A stretch of 64,000 bases of DNA from Corallincola holothuriorum. GTDB taxonomy: Bacteria > Pseudomonadota > Gammaproteobacteria > Enterobacterales > Neiellaceae. Each line of letters begins with the position of its first letter. Positions within the stretch are counted from its first letter, which is position 1. The position numbers were made by a program, and so were the translations under genes. This document shows, piece after piece, positions 51,894 to 63,522 of the stretch. The stretch spans positions 62,001 to 126,000 of the forward strand of contig NZ_QPID01000005.1 of assembly GCF_003336225.1 (NCBI RefSeq), written 5' to 3'. The notes under the pieces were generated by a model. That model had not been told where the DNA came from. It saw nothing but the letters and a program-made list of their open reading frames with translations, and searched no databases.

Positions 51894-54617
51894 ATGTTCG
51901 TAAAAGCACTTACCAAATTATTCGGTAGCCGGAATGAGCGCGTGCTCAAGCGTTATCGCAAAGTTGTTAATCAAATCAATGCCCTTGAAGCCGATGTCGA
52001 AGCACTATCTGACGACGCCCTGAAGGCGAAAACAGAAGAATATCGTCAACGCCTCGCTGATGGTGCAACGTTAGAACAGTTGTTGCCGGAAGCGTTTGCA
52101 ACGGTTCGAGAAGCCAGCCGCCGGGTATTTGGTATGCGCCATTTCGACGTTCAGCTGATCGGTGGCATGGTGTTACACGAAGGCAAAATTGCTGAGATGC
52201 GCACCGGTGAAGGTAAAACGCTGACTGCCACATTGCCTGCTTATCTGCATGCGCTTACCGGCAACGGTGTGCACGTAATTACGGTGAACGATTATCTGGC
52301 TCGCCGTGATGGAGACTGGAATCGTCCGTTGTTTGAGTTTTTGGGGATGACCGTTGGTTGTAACCTGTCACAGATGGATAGTGCCGCTAAGCGTGAGGCG
52401 TATGCTTCGGACGTGACTTACGGTACCAACAACGAATTTGGTTTTGACTACCTTCGCGACAACATGGCCTTCGCGCCTGACGATCGTGTTCAGCACGGTT
52501 TGAATTTTGCGGTTGTCGATGAGGTGGATTCAATCCTTATTGATGAAGCGCGTACGCCGTTAATTATTTCCGGTGCAGCAGAAGATAGCTCGGAAATGTA
52601 TCGTCAGATCAACAAGTTGATCCCGCTGCTAGAAAAAGCAGCTGAGGATGATAGTGAAGAAGCTCGTGCCGTAGGTGATTACACGGTAGATGAGAAGGGT
52701 AAGCAAGTTTTCTTGACCGAACAGGGCCAGGAACGCGTTGAAGAGTTATTGAAAGAGAAAGGTCTGCTGGCAGAGGATGACTCGCTTTATTCGGCGGGCA
52801 ACATCTCATTGATGCATCACATTAATGCTGGGTTGCGTGCCAGTGTGCTGTTCCATCGCGACGTTGATTACATCGTTCAGGACGGCGAAGTGGTGATTGT
52901 TGATGAGCACACCGGTCGAACAATGCCAGGTCGCCGTTGGTCTGAAGGTCTGCATCAAGCGGTAGAAGCAAAAGAGGGCGTGGATATTCGTAATGAGAAC
53001 CAGACGCTGGCTTCGATTACGTTCCAGAACTTCTTCCGTATGTACAACACGCTATCGGGTATGACGGGTACGGCTGATACTGAGGCCTTTGAATTCCAGA
53101 GCATTTACGGCCTAGAAACCATCGTTATTCCGACCAACTTACCTATGGTGCGTGATGATCGCCCTGATCTGGTTTACCTGACTGCTGGTGAGAAATTTGA
53201 CGCCATCATTGAAGATATTCAGGACTGTGTGAAGCGTGGTCAGCCCGTATTAGTGGGTACCGTCTCTATTGAGATCTCTGAGTATCTTTCTGGCTTATTA
53301 AACAAGGCCAAGATTAAGCATCAGGTGCTTAATGCCAAGTTCCATGAGAAAGAAGCGCAAATTGTTGCTGATGCGGGCCTACCGAGTGCAGTCACCATTG
53401 CGACCAACATGGCAGGCCGTGGTACCGATATCGTACTTGGGGGCAACTGGCAGTCGCAGATCGATAGTTTAGATCAGCCCACTGAAGCGCAAGTTTCAGA
53501 TATTAAAGCTGCATGGCTGAAGGTACACGAAGAGGTGCTGACTGCAGGCGGTCTGCATATCATTGGTACCGAGCGCCATGAGTCGCGCCGTATCGATAAC
53601 CAGCTACGAGGCCGTTCGGGTCGTCAGGGTGATGCTGGCTCAAGCCGTTTCTACCTGTCGATGGAAGATAGCCTGATGCGTATCTTTGCTTCGGACCGGG
53701 TTGCGGGTTTGATGAAGAAGTTGGGTATGGAACATGGTGAAGCGATTGAGCATCCATGGGTCACCCGTGCGATTGAAAATGCACAACGTAAAGTTGAAGG
53801 GCGTAACTTCGACATTCGTAAACAGCTGCTCGAGTTTGATGATGTCTCAAATGATCAGCGTAAGGTGGTCTACGAGCAGCGTAACGAGCTGCTTGACGAG
53901 GGTGATGTTAAAGAGACGATTGATGCGATCCGTGAAAGTGTCGTTGATGGTGTGATTAGCGAGTATATACCACCACAATCTTTGGAAGAGATGTGGGATG
54001 TACCAGGCCTAAGCGAGCGTTTGAAAGCGGACTTTGCCATCGAACTGCCGCTGCAGCAGTGGCTGGATGAAGATGACAAACTACATGAAGATTCGCTGCG
54101 TGAGCGGATCATGAGTTCCATTGTTGAAGCTTGTGACAAGAAAGAAGAGATGGTGGGTGTTGATGTTTTACGCCACTTTGAAAAAGCCATCATGTTGCAA
54201 AGCCTGGATAGCCATTGGAAAGAACACCTGGCGAATATGGATCATCTGCGTCAAGGGATCCATCTGCGTAGCTATGCGCAAAAGAATCCGAAGCAGGAGT
54301 ACAAGCGTGAAGCGTTCGAACTGTTCTCTAACATGCTGGAAGCGCTGAAAGGCGACGTTGTCTCCATCATCAGTAAGGTGCAGGTGCGTGCTCAGGAAGA
54401 TGTTGATGCCGTTGAAGCCAAGCGTCGTGAGAATGAAGAGAAGGCACGTCGTAGCTATCAGCATGCCCAGGCGGGAGCGATTGCTGAAGATCAGAACGCC
54501 GCAGCAGACGGACAGCATGGTACGTTTATTCGCGAAGACAAGAAGGTCGGCCGTAACGAGCCTTGTCCGTGCGGCTCAGGTAAAAAGTATAAACAGTGCC
54601 ACGGCAAGTTGAGCTAA
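51894..54617 (+). CDS. secA: Protein translocase ATPase SecA
   Basis: 907 residues. DEAD-like motor with Walker A MRTGEGKT, Walker [24 protein letters not shown] and the [11 protein letters not shown] motif; helical scaffold and wing domains; and the C-terminal zinc finger [13 protein letters not shown] that binds SecB. Drives Sec-dependent export across the inner membrane. No SecM-type arrest peptide gene precedes it. Confidence 0.99.
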   Translation: MFVKALTKLFGSRNERVLKRYRKVVNQINALEADVEALSDDALKAKTEEYRQRLADGATLEQLLPEAFATVREASRRVFGMRHFDVQLIGGMVLHEGKIAEMRTGEGKTLTATLPAYLHALTGNGVHVITVNDYLARRDGDWNRPLFEFLGMTVGCNLSQMDSAAKREAYASDVTYGTNNEFGFDYLRDNMAFAPDDRVQHGLNFAVVDEVDSILIDEARTPLIISGAAEDSSEMYRQINKLIPLLEKAAEDDSEEARAVGDYTVDEKGKQVFLTEQGQERVEELLKEKGLLAEDDSLYSAGNISLMHHINAGLRASVLFHRDVDYIVQDGEVVIVDEHTGRTMPGRRWSEGLHQAVEAKEGVDIRNENQTLASITFQNFFRMYNTLSGMTGTADTEAFEFQSIYGLETIVIPTNLPMVRDDRPDLVYLTAGEKFDAIIEDIQDCVKRGQPVLVGTVSIEISEYLSGLLNKAKIKHQVLNAKFHEKEAQIVADAGLPSAVTIATNMAGRGTDIVLGGNWQSQIDSLDQPTEAQVSDIKAAWLKVHEEVLTAGGLHIIGTERHESRRIDNQLRGRSGRQGDAGSSRFYLSMEDSLMRIFASDRVAGLMKKLGMEHGEAIEHPWVTRAIENAQRKVEGRNFDIRKQLLEFDDVSNDQRKVVYEQRNELLDEGDVKETIDAIRESVVDGVISEYIPPQSLEEMWDVPGLSERLKADFAIELPLQQWLDEDDKLHEDSLRERIMSSIVEACDKKEEMVGVDVLRHFEKAIMLQSLDSHWKEHLANMDHLRQGIHLRSYAQKNPKQEYKREAFELFSNMLEALKGDVVSIISKVQVRAQEDVDAVEAKRRENEEKARRSYQHAQAGAIAEDQNAAADGQHGTFIREDKKVGRNEPCPCGSGKKYKQCHGKLS

Positions 54618-54644
54618 ATAGGCTTTCTTCAAGGAACTGAACAG

Positions 54645-54671
54645 AAACGGCGGCTTATCCCGCCGTTTTTT
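54645..54671 (+). terminator. Intrinsic terminator of secA
   Basis: 9-bp stem AAACGGCGG / CCGCCGTTT with 6-nt loop and T-run, 28 nt after the stop. Confidence 0.9.
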
Positions 54672-54740
54672 ATATCTGGGGTTTGTCAGCAGTATATCAA
54701 TGACGCTAGACGAGCACCGCCAGAACAAATCGAGAGCGAT

Positions 54741-55148
54741 ATGAAAACGATAGAGATAGCAGTTGGTATCGCTATTCGCGAAACCGATAGTATGGAGGTG
54801 CTCGTGGCGCAACGGCTGCAGGGCAGCCATTTAGCTGGGAGCTGGGAGTTTCCCGGGGGAAAAATAGATTCTGGAGAATCGCCCGAAAGCGCATTAGTTC
54901 GTGAATTTTCTGAGGAGCTGGCGGTTAAGCCGACGCATTTTGAGATGTTTACTCAGATTGATCATCGTTATCCGGAGCGTGAGGTTTCATTACGCTTCTA
55001 TCTGGTCACTCAGCTTGATGGTGAGCCGGTGGGAGCAGAAGGGCAACGCATAGCTTGGGTCAATATGGTTGAACTGGCAGAGCTGGATATACCAGCAGCC
55101 AATCAACCTATTATTGAAAAGTTACAGGCTTATCTTGGGCGGGATTAA
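54741..55148 (+). CDS. mutT: 8-oxo-dGTP diphosphatase MutT (Nudix)
   Basis: 135 residues aligned end-to-end with E. coli MutT (IAVGI start, WEFPGGKID, ANQPIIEKL end). The Nudix box runs G40-x5-E46-x7-R54-E55-F-S-E58-E59-L-A61-V62. All metal-binding acidic residues are present, but the usual Gly near the end is Ala61. Removes 8-oxo-dGTP from the nucleotide pool. Downstream of secA after a terminator, as in many gammaproteobacteria. Confidence 0.93.
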   Translation: MKTIEIAVGIAIRETDSMEVLVAQRLQGSHLAGSWEFPGGKIDSGESPESALVREFSEELAVKPTHFEMFTQIDHRYPEREVSLRFYLVTQLDGEPVGAEGQRIAWVNMVELAELDIPAANQPIIEKLQAYLGRD

Positions 55149-55218
55149 CTCTGCTCTGAACGGTAAAGGAGCTTAAACTTCGTAAAGCTTGTTAGACTTT
55201 CACCGCTGCTGTCTAAAC

Positions 55219-55476
55219 CTACTGTTCACCTTTGCCATGAAGCAGCTTGGCCGCTAACGCTTCTATCTGTTCTTCGCTCATGGCATCAACATCCTGAAGC
55301 AGATCAGCCATAGGGTTGTCTTCTTTGGTTGCAATTTTGTGTTCTTCATCAGCCCATTGTCCGAGATCTATCAATTGACAGCGTTTACTGCAAAAGGGGC
55401 GGTACTTGCTTTCGTTGCCCCAAATGACTGCTTTGGCGCAGTTAGGGCAATCGACAACTATTGGTTGCTTCGACAT
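55219..55476 (-). CDS. yacG: DNA gyrase inhibitor / zinc protein YacG
   Basis: 85 residues with a four-cysteine zinc site C10-x2-C13 ... C29-x3-C33 (CPNC, CSKRC) followed by the family motif [11 protein letters not shown] and an acidic tail. E. coli YacG binds GyrB and inhibits gyrase. Last gene of the pil-coaE-zapD run, 19 nt after zapD. Confidence 0.93.
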   Translation of the reverse strand: MSKQPIVVDCPNCAKAVIWGNESKYRPFCSKRCQLIDLGQWADEEHKIATKEDNPMADLLQDVDAMSEEQIEALAAKLLHGKGEQ

Positions 55477-55495
55477 CTATAGATGGTCCTAGGTG

Positions 55496-56227
55496 TTAGC
55501 AGGCCGCGACCTGAAAGTTAACATCTTGCTCCAGCGCCCGCTGGTTTTCATCATCGAGCTGATGAAAGCGGATCGTATACCTTAGGCGGTTACCACTGAC
55601 CGTAGGGTAACAGTGGAGATCCTGCGGCAATTGAATTCTGACCATTTGCACATCTTCTGCGCTGGCTTGATAAAAGCCACTGCGAGCGATGGTGGCCGCT
55701 AAATTGGTCTTCTCTCGTATCAACTGTAGGTTGAGCGCGATCCCTCGGCTAAGTAGAGACAATTGCCTTAACCATTCTGCCATCTGTTGGCTGCGCGTGC
55801 CCTGAGGCTGGTGCAGCCAAAGATGTAGTTGCGGTAAGTCGAAACAGCAGTGTCCACCGGGGATAGCGAAGCGTTGTCGTAACGCTGCCAGGAATTTATC
55901 CTCTCGCAGTGACTGACCTAATCGTGGCTCGGCGCGTAAACCTGTGATCAGCTGTTGTAGTTCACCTTTTAACTGTTGCAAGGCATGCTGATCTACGCCC
56001 GGGGTACCTTCCCATCGTTCGAGGCCGTTCTGTTGTTTCTCCAGATCTTTAATTAGCTCTTGCCGTAAGTCGCCGCGTTCCAGTAGTTCGAGCAGTTCAA
56101 ATACGGCGCGAAAGAATCCCAGGCAGGCGCTACTGGTCTCGGCACCAGCGTCTCGCATCTGATGGGTCAGATATTCCACTCTGAGTTGGCTGCGGATCTT
56201 TTCGTTGAGGGGGTATTCAAACAGCAA
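55496..56227 (-). CDS. zapD: Z-ring-associated protein ZapD (YacF)
   Basis: 243 residues, the family length. Starts MLFEYPLNEKIRSQLRVEYL and contains FFRAVFELLELLERGDLRQEL and CCFDLPQLHLWLHQP. ZapD binds the FtsZ C-terminal peptide and bundles protofilaments. The coaE-zapD-yacG order equals E. coli. Confidence 0.95.
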   Translation of the reverse strand: MLFEYPLNEKIRSQLRVEYLTHQMRDAGAETSSACLGFFRAVFELLELLERGDLRQELIKDLEKQQNGLERWEGTPGVDQHALQQLKGELQQLITGLRAEPRLGQSLREDKFLAALRQRFAIPGGHCCFDLPQLHLWLHQPQGTRSQQMAEWLRQLSLLSRGIALNLQLIREKTNLAATIARSGFYQASAEDVQMVRIQLPQDLHCYPTVSGNRLRYTIRFHQLDDENQRALEQDVNFQVAAC

Positions 56228-56303
56228 GGCTGCGTCCTACAGATAAGGGTTATGGGATAATGATAGCGCGTCACAACGTATTTTTTAATCGTCTTGTGAC
56301 TAT

Positions 56304-56900
56304 TTAGTGTTGGCTAAGCTTCAAGTAGCGTTGGTGTAGCGTGGAAACATCGCTCTTTACCTCAGAAAGCGGGCGGCTGTTATCGATTACGTCATCAGCA
56401 ACAGCAAGACGTTGTTGCCGTGATGCCTGGGAAGCGAGCACCTGCTCTATTTGCGCTATAGATTGCCGATCACGAGAAGCGGCGCGAAGCTTTTGTTGTT
56501 CGACGGGGAGATCAATGACCAGCACTCGGTCTGCTTGTTGGTATAGCTTGTTTTCGACCAATAGTGGCACAACCCAAAGCACATAAGGTGATGAAGCAGC
56601 CTTTAACTGGACTTGCATCTCTTGGCTTATCAATGGGTGGAGTAACTGGTTTAGCCACCGGCGCTGTTGTTCATTGTTAAAAACAGCAGCGCGCAGTGCC
56701 GCACGATCTAAACTGCCATCCGTAAGGATGACACTATCACCGAAATAATATTGGATCTGTTGCAGTGCCTGGCTGTTGGGGGCAACAACATCTCTGGCGA
56801 CGAGATCAGCATCGACAACATCGATACCCTGTCTTTGAAATTCAGCGGCAACGGTACTTTTACCGCTGCCGATACCGCCTGTTAAGCCGACGACGAACAT
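56304..56900 (-). CDS. coaE: Dephospho-CoA kinase CoaE
   Basis: 198 residues with the P-loop GGIGSGKST (8-16) and the CoaE-specific VDADLVARDVV and HPLISQEM motifs. Performs the last step of coenzyme A synthesis. It lies 7 nt downstream of pilD and so is carried on the pilus assembly transcript. Confidence 0.97.
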   Translation of the reverse strand: MFVVGLTGGIGSGKSTVAAEFQRQGIDVVDADLVARDVVAPNSQALQQIQYYFGDSVILTDGSLDRAALRAAVFNNEQQRRWLNQLLHPLISQEMQVQLKAASSPYVLWVVPLLVENKLYQQADRVLVIDLPVEQQKLRAASRDRQSIAQIEQVLASQASRQQRLAVADDVIDNSRPLSEVKSDVSTLHQRYLKLSQH

Positions 56901-56907
56901 GCTCTGA

Positions 56908-57798
56908 TTAGAGTCTCATCAGGTACCACTGGGTGATCTGTTCGCCCCAGAGTAGAGCGATAAAGCCAGCGATAGCTAAGTAAGGGCCAAACGGCATTGG
57001 CTGCGCTTTGTCTCGGCCTTGCACCATGATCATAGTGATACCCAAAACGGCACCAACACCAGCGGACAGTAATATAATTAGCGGCAGTTGTTGCCAACCT
57101 AACCAAGCGCCGAGTCCAGCCAGTAGTTTGAAATCACCATAACCCATCCCCTCTTTGCCTGTCAGCAGCTTAAAGCCCCAATAGACGCTCCACAATGCCA
57201 AGTAACCGGCAACTGCACCAATCACTGCATCGTTTAGAGAGACAAAGGTGCCATCCAGGTTAAACAGTAAACCTAACCATAACAGTGGATAGGTCAATTG
57301 GTCCGGCAGAAGCATTTTATCGATGTCGATAAAAATCATCGGTAGCAGCAACCATAAGAACAGCAGCGCACCGATCCCTTCGGCAGTAAAACTAAACTGC
57401 CAGGCGACATAGCCGCTTAATACGCCAGTGAGTAGCTCTATGGCAGGGTAACGTTTGGAAATAGCCGCTTTACATTGGCTGCACTTGCCTCTTAACAGCA
57501 ACAACCAGCTAACGACAGGAATATTCTCTAGCGCTGTGATTTGATGACCACAGTGCGGACAAGCAGAACGAGGCACGACTAGATTATAAGGGGTTGGCAA
57601 TTTGTCGATATCGGTATCCGGCAATGTCGCTTCCGGATAGCTTTCACGGATATCACGACGCCACTGTCGCTCCATCAGCAGCGGCATACGGTGGATAACA
57701 ACATTGAGGAAACTGCCGATGAGCAGACCCAAAACAGTAACCAGCAGCCAGTAGGCTGCTGGGTAAATATCAAACAACATGCTAAATTCTGAAGTCAT
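56908..57798 (-). CDS. pilD: Type IV prepilin peptidase/methyltransferase PilD
   Basis: 296-residue inner-membrane protein. The cytoplasmic loop holds the zinc tetracysteine C80-x2-C83 ... C106-x2-C109. Catalytic aspartates are D158/D160 region (FIDIDKM) and D222 in GYGDFK. It cleaves the prepilin leader after Gly and N-methylates the new Phe. It also serves type II secretion pseudopilins if present. 3-nt gap from pilC. Confidence 0.97.
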   Translation of the reverse strand: MTSEFSMLFDIYPAAYWLLVTVLGLLIGSFLNVVIHRMPLLMERQWRRDIRESYPEATLPDTDIDKLPTPYNLVVPRSACPHCGHQITALENIPVVSWLLLLRGKCSQCKAAISKRYPAIELLTGVLSGYVAWQFSFTAEGIGALLFLWLLLPMIFIDIDKMLLPDQLTYPLLWLGLLFNLDGTFVSLNDAVIGAVAGYLALWSVYWGFKLLTGKEGMGYGDFKLLAGLGAWLGWQQLPLIILLSAGVGAVLGITMIMVQGRDKAQPMPFGPYLAIAGFIALLWGEQITQWYLMRL

Positions 57799-57801
57799 AA
57801 T

Positions 57802-59052
57802 TTAGTTGATGATCTTACCCATGTTAAAGATAGGCAGGTACATGGCAATAATTAGTCCACCTACTAAGGTTCCTAGCACAACCATGATAAGAGGTTCTAA
57901 TAGCGCAGTTAAACCATCAACGGCGTCATCAACTTCCATTTCATAGATGTTGGCGATTTTGGCAAGCATGCCATCCAGCGCTCCAGACTCTTCACCGATC
58001 ATCACCATCTGAGTGACCATGTCAGGGAAAATACCTGTCATGCGCATCGCCACGTTCATCTGCATGCCGGTTTGCACTTCCCTTTGGATTGACATGATTG
58101 CGCGACGATAGACTGCGTTTCCTGAAGCGCCAGCGGCAGATTCCAATGCACTGATTAGTGGAACGCCTGCTGCAAATGTAGTCGATAGAGTGCGGGCAAA
58201 GCGTGCAATAGCTGCTTTGTGTAGAATTGATCCTATGATGGGAAGTTTGACTATGATTTCATCTGTTTTGTCGCGTACGCTGGGATATTTAGCATGGGCT
58301 TGTTTAAATGCGTAGCCGCCTAGAATCAGCGCAGCTAAAATAACATACCAATAGGACTGCATGAAATCCGATATGTGGATTACCATCATTGTAAAGGCTG
58401 GTAGTTCAGCACCAAAACCCTCAAAAATCTCTTGAAACTGTGGTACAACAAAGATTAAAAGAATGCTTGTTACGATAAAGGCGACAGCAAGCACCGCGGC
58501 TGGATAAAACATCGCTTTCTTTATTTTTGATTTCAGTGCTTCAGCTTTTTCTTTATAGGTAGCGATACGATCGTAAATTGTATCCAGAGCACCTGACTGT
58601 TCACCGGCATCAACAAGATCCACGTAGAGGTCGTCAAAATATTTAGGATGTTGTTTCAGGCATTCAGAAAACGGGCGACCAGCCTGTAGTTCTACGAGAA
58701 TGCCGTTTAACAAATTCTGCATCGCCTCTTTTTCATGGCCTTTGGCTATCATCTCAATAGATTGAACAAGTGGAACGCCTGCCGAGAGCATTGTTGCTAT
58801 TTGGCGGGTAATAATAGCTATATCTGCTGCACCAACAGAGCCTCCACTTGCACCAAATAGAGACTTTTGCTTCTTTTTAACCTTTGATGGAGTTACTCCT
58901 TGGCTACGTAATTGAACTTTAACATCAGTCGGGCTGGCACCACGTAGTTCGCCAGAGACTTTATCGCCTTTCTTATTTACGCCTTGCCAGACGTATAAGT
59001 CGGAGATTGAGCTTTTCTTCTTCTTTGTTTTATTTGCCGTAGCAACAGCCAT
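57802..59052 (-). CDS. pilC: Type IV pilus inner-membrane platform protein PilC
   Basis: 416 residues with a cytoplasmic N-terminal part and two T2SSF (GspF) domains, roughly 80-205 and 285-405. Hydrophobic helices lie near 180-205, 225-250 and the C-terminus (LIMVVLGTLVGGLIIAMYLP). It forms the platform on which the PilB ATPase acts. 55 bp separate it from pilB. Confidence 0.97.
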   Translation of the reverse strand: MAVATANKTKKKKSSISDLYVWQGVNKKGDKVSGELRGASPTDVKVQLRSQGVTPSKVKKKQKSLFGASGGSVGAADIAIITRQIATMLSAGVPLVQSIEMIAKGHEKEAMQNLLNGILVELQAGRPFSECLKQHPKYFDDLYVDLVDAGEQSGALDTIYDRIATYKEKAEALKSKIKKAMFYPAAVLAVAFIVTSILLIFVVPQFQEIFEGFGAELPAFTMMVIHISDFMQSYWYVILAALILGGYAFKQAHAKYPSVRDKTDEIIVKLPIIGSILHKAAIARFARTLSTTFAAGVPLISALESAAGASGNAVYRRAIMSIQREVQTGMQMNVAMRMTGIFPDMVTQMVMIGEESGALDGMLAKIANIYEMEVDDAVDGLTALLEPLIMVVLGTLVGGLIIAMYLPIFNMGKIIN

Positions 59053-59107
59053 AACTAATTCTCTCTTATATATCCACTGGCTATATAATTAACTTCGTAT
59101 GGTTCGG

Positions 59108-60829
59108 TTAGAAGGAGGTTATCCGCTCTACTTCAGATAGGCTGAGTAACCCTGCCATCACTTTTTTAAGTGCAGACTTACGTAGATTGTCTACGCCTTC
59201 TAGTTCAGCTTGTTTGGCGATATCGAGTGAGTTGCCTTCTTCCATAATGATTTTGGCAATGGCATCACTGATCTTCATCACTTCGTAAACACCTACTCGT
59301 CCTTTATACCCGCCGGTGCATTTGTCGCAACCCACAGGCTTGTAAACTGTGAAGTTCTGGGAAATTTGCTCGTCGTTAAAGCCGAGTTCCTTCAGTGCTT
59401 TGGAGGTTATCACTTCGGGGGCCTTACACTCACCGCAAAGCTTACGCCCCAAACGCTGTGCAATAATTAAGGTGACCGAGCTGGCGACATTAAATGAGGG
59501 AACACCCATATTCAGGAGGCGGGTAAGGGTCTCTGGTGCAGAGTTCGTGTGCAGTGTTGATAGTACTAAGTGGCCGGTTTGTGCCGCTTTAATTGCTATC
59601 TCTGCGGTTTCTAAGTCTCGGATCTCACCAACCATTACAATATCTGGATCTTGTCGGAGGAATGACCGCAAGGCACTGGAAAACGTCAATCCTGCTTTCG
59701 GGTTCATGTGAACCTGGTTAACACCAGTCAGGTTGATTTCAACCGGATCTTCTGCGGTGGCAATATTGCGCTCTGGCGTATTAAGAATATTCAAGCCAGT
59801 ATACAAAGATACGGTCTTACCCGAACCTGTTGGGCCTGTTACAAGGATCATGCCTTGCGGCTGGCCCAGTGCCGCCATGTACATATCTTTCTGATCTTGC
59901 TCATAACCCAGAACGTCAATACCCAGCATGGCACTGGAACTATCGAGAATACGTAATACGACCTTCTCGCCCCAAATCGTTGGCAGTGTGGATACGCGGA
60001 AATCGATCGACTTATTACGAGATAAGCGAAGCTTAATACGCCCATCTTGTGGTACACGGCGTTCAGCGATATCCAGTTTCGACATCACCTTTAAGCGCGC
60101 TGACAAGCGGCCGGAGAGTGAGACGGGCGGCGACGAAATCTCATGCAAAATTCCGTCAATACGAAAGCGCACTCTGTAGGATTTCTCATAGGGCTCAAAG
60201 TGCAGATCTGATGCGCCTTTGCGGATCGCATCCATTAATAGCTTATTGATATAAACAACAATAGGAGCGTCATCTTTTTCTTCGCCAACAAGGCCATCGT
60301 CTTTTCGCTCTGTTTCCGCAACTTCCATGCCATCGAGTTCGCCCTCTTCCATGCTATCTAGGTCGAGATTTGCAACATCGCCTTCTAAGATAGTCTCTAC
60401 AATTGGTGCAAGTTGAGCTACGTCTGCAAGGAGAGCTTCAGTTCTTATGCCTGTGCTAAATTGAAAATCTTCTAATGCGGCTAAGTTTGTGGGATCAGCA
60501 AGAGCGATAAATAGTCGGTTTCCACGAACTTCGTATGGGACAACATGATGCTGTGCTATGAGTTTTTCATTAACGTATTCGTCAGGAAGCGTCTTGTAGT
60601 CATAGTCGCTTAAGTCACAAGTCGGAATACCGTAGCTTTCTGATAGCACCTCTTGTACTTGCTTGCTGTCAAGGTTTCCTTTTTCATAAAGGTAGTGAAT
60701 AAAAGACAGCTTACTTTCGGCTGCTAATACCGCCTGTTGCTTTGCTAAAGATTCATCCAGCAGGTTTTTTCTGACAAGTAGGGCGGCTAGAGCATTATTT
60801 GCATTAAAAGACATGAAAGCGGTTTTCAT
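59108..60829 (-). CDS. pilB: Type IV pilus extension ATPase PilB
   Basis: 573 residues. N-terminal MshEN/T2SSE_N domain, then secretion ATPase with Walker A GPTGSGKT, the Asp box region [10 protein letters not shown], Walker [12 protein letters not shown] and the tetracysteine zinc element CGEC...CDKC. It powers pilus extension. Start ATG 60829 has no clear Shine-Dalgarno; an ATG five codons in (60814) is equally possible. Confidence 0.97.
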   Translation of the reverse strand: MKTAFMSFNANNALAALLVRKNLLDESLAKQQAVLAAESKLSFIHYLYEKGNLDSKQVQEVLSESYGIPTCDLSDYDYKTLPDEYVNEKLIAQHHVVPYEVRGNRLFIALADPTNLAALEDFQFSTGIRTEALLADVAQLAPIVETILEGDVANLDLDSMEEGELDGMEVAETERKDDGLVGEEKDDAPIVVYINKLLMDAIRKGASDLHFEPYEKSYRVRFRIDGILHEISSPPVSLSGRLSARLKVMSKLDIAERRVPQDGRIKLRLSRNKSIDFRVSTLPTIWGEKVVLRILDSSSAMLGIDVLGYEQDQKDMYMAALGQPQGMILVTGPTGSGKTVSLYTGLNILNTPERNIATAEDPVEINLTGVNQVHMNPKAGLTFSSALRSFLRQDPDIVMVGEIRDLETAEIAIKAAQTGHLVLSTLHTNSAPETLTRLLNMGVPSFNVASSVTLIIAQRLGRKLCGECKAPEVITSKALKELGFNDEQISQNFTVYKPVGCDKCTGGYKGRVGVYEVMKISDAIAKIIMEEGNSLDIAKQAELEGVDNLRKSALKKVMAGLLSLSEVERITSF

Positions 60830-60904
60830 TTCGAATATTAGATTTAACCTACCATTTTACATGGAAGATTGTTGGGATGGATAATAAAAGTAGGAATTAG
60901 GTAA

Positions 60905-60934
60905 CAAAAAAAGGAGGCTATGCCTCCTTTTTTT
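60905..60934 (-). terminator. Intrinsic terminator between pilA and pilB
   Basis: Stem AAAAAAAGGAGGC / GCCTCCTTTTTTT with a 3-nt loop, T-runs on both strands. On the minus strand it separates the abundant pilin gene from pilBCD. Confidence 0.92.
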
Positions 60935-60937
60935 GTT

Positions 60938-60958
60938 CAGTGCGTAAGTTACGCACTG
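60938..60958 (-). repeat. Second inverted repeat at the pilA 3' end
   Basis: Perfect 9-bp stem CAGTGCGTA / TACGCACTG with a 3-nt loop, 13 nt after the pilA stop and only 3 nt before the terminator hairpin. May stabilise pilA mRNA. Confidence 0.6.
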
Positions 60959-60971
60959 AGTTTGGCTTAAC

Positions 60972-61415
60972 TTATTTACACCAATTTTTGGTGTAACAGC
61001 CACCTGATTTCACCCAGGTCAGGCTGCCATTGGCAACTGTCGGGGTAAGAATAAACGTGTCACCAGCAACGAAACCATTTGTCGCATCAGGAACAACCGT
61101 TATTACGCCGGCAGTAGATATTGAAATGGTATCAATCTGACCATTACCACTTGAAGGAACATCAATTGGTACTGCGGTGCCTGTGCGGTCAGCACTTGCT
61201 GGTACGAGTAATGCACCGGCGTTGTTACATGTACCTACTTGGAAACAAGTATTAATACCTTTAGTGAAAGGTGCAGTAGCAATAACTAATTCTGAGCCGC
61301 GAGTGCTCTGAGTGTAGTCTTGATACGCAGGCAACGCGATTGCTGCCAAAATACCGATGATCGCTACAACGATCATCAATTCAATCAATGTAAAACCTTT
61401 TTGTACTGCTTTCAT
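60972..61415 (-). CDS. pilA: Type IV major pilin PilA
   Basis: 147 residues. Short prepilin leader (six residues ending K6-G7), cleaved before F8. The hydrophobic helix [20 protein letters not shown] includes the conserved Glu5 of the mature protein (E12). The globular part has four cysteines: a pair at CFQVGTC and a pair enclosing the C-terminal D-loop (GGCYTKNWC). GGGAGA about 10 nt before the ATG is a strong RBS. The pilin body appears low in similarity to any pilin I recall, as is normal for this variable protein. Confidence 0.95.
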   Translation of the reverse strand: MKAVQKGFTLIELMIVVAIIGILAAIALPAYQDYTQSTRGSELVIATAPFTKGINTCFQVGTCNNAGALLVPASADRTGTAVPIDVPSSGNGQIDTISISTAGVITVVPDATNGFVAGDTFILTPTVANGSLTWVKSGGCYTKNWCK

Positions 61416-61597
61416 TTGGATGTCTCCCTCAGGGTTTTGCTAAATCTTGCTGTTACGGGGCAGATTGTAGTTGCCTCGTTCAGCGAGAACTGTAGTTTTG
61501 ATCAAAGTTTTAGCTGCAATCAATAACATTTTGATAACAATTGTTAACTTTGTGATCAAAAACCACGTCATAGCACAATGCTATGGCGCGGAATCTA
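61416..61597 (-). promoter_or_regulatory. AT-rich upstream region of pilA
   Basis: 182 bp between nadC and pilA. It contains several TTTGATCAAA-like dyads (near 61498-61512 and 61552-61562) and TTGATAACAATTGTTA. I could not find a clean sigma-54 GG-N10-GC site. A regulator site is possible but unidentified. Confidence 0.35.
61569..61585 (-). terminator. Hairpin after nadC
   Basis: 7-bp perfect stem CATAGCA / TGCTATG with 3-nt loop, followed on the minus strand by ACGTGGTTTTTG. Probable weak terminator of nadC. Confidence 0.5.
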
Positions 61598-62963
<1,366 letters not shown>

Positions 62964-63503
62964 TTGCATACGACAGGGGAGTCATCGAGTTTGCCAAAGA
63001 TCAGCCCGCACCATGATGAGCGTCCAGCAGGAGAGAACATATCCTTGTTGGTGATCCATAACATTAGTCTGCCGCCAGGTCAGTTTGGTGGGGCCTATAT
63101 CGATGATCTGTTTATGGGGCGTTTAGACCCGCAAGCGGATCCCTTCTTTCAACATATTGCAGGCCTGCGAGTTTCTGCCCATTGCTTGATCCGTCGTGAC
63201 GGCGAAGCTGTGCACTATGTGCCGTTTGATAAACGCGCCTGGCATGCTGGTGTGTCATCATTTGCCGGTCGCGAGCGTTGTAATGATTTTTCCATCGGTA
63301 TTGAATTGGAGGGAACCGACACGGTTGCTTATGAAAAATCTCAATATCGTGCGCTAGTTATGCTGACACAGGAGATCATGGCGCGCTATCCTATGATCAC
63401 GCGGGAAAGAATTGTGGGTCATAGTGATATCGCGCCGGGCAGAAAAACGGATCCGGGGCAAGCTTTCGACTGGGACTACTTCTTCTCTTTACTGGATGAT
63501 TAA
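62964..63503 (+). CDS. ampD: 1,6-anhydro-N-acetylmuramyl-L-alanine amidase AmpD
   Basis: Cytoplasmic amidase_2 family enzyme that recycles anhydro-muropeptides and so keeps AmpR-controlled beta-lactamase low where that exists. Zinc ligands H32 (VIHNISLPPG), H153 and D163 (GHSDIAPGRKTDPG) are present, with RVSAHCLIRRDG and DFSIGIELEG. No ATG is available. TTG 62964 gives 179 aa. TTG 62991, with GGGGAG eight nt upstream, gives 170 aa and may be the true start. Followed 19 nt later by ampE. Confidence 0.94.
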   Translation: MHTTGESSSLPKISPHHDERPAGENISLLVIHNISLPPGQFGGAYIDDLFMGRLDPQADPFFQHIAGLRVSAHCLIRRDGEAVHYVPFDKRAWHAGVSSFAGRERCNDFSIGIELEGTDTVAYEKSQYRALVMLTQEIMARYPMITRERIVGHSDIAPGRKTDPGQAFDWDYFFSLLDD

Positions 63504-63522
63504 CTGATAAGGATTGAGCAGC

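Noticed and set aside
61416-61597. A sigma-54 promoter for pilA like that of Pseudomonas
   Set aside because: The best candidate (GGCAACTACAATCTGC) has GG and GC 12 rather than 10 nt apart.
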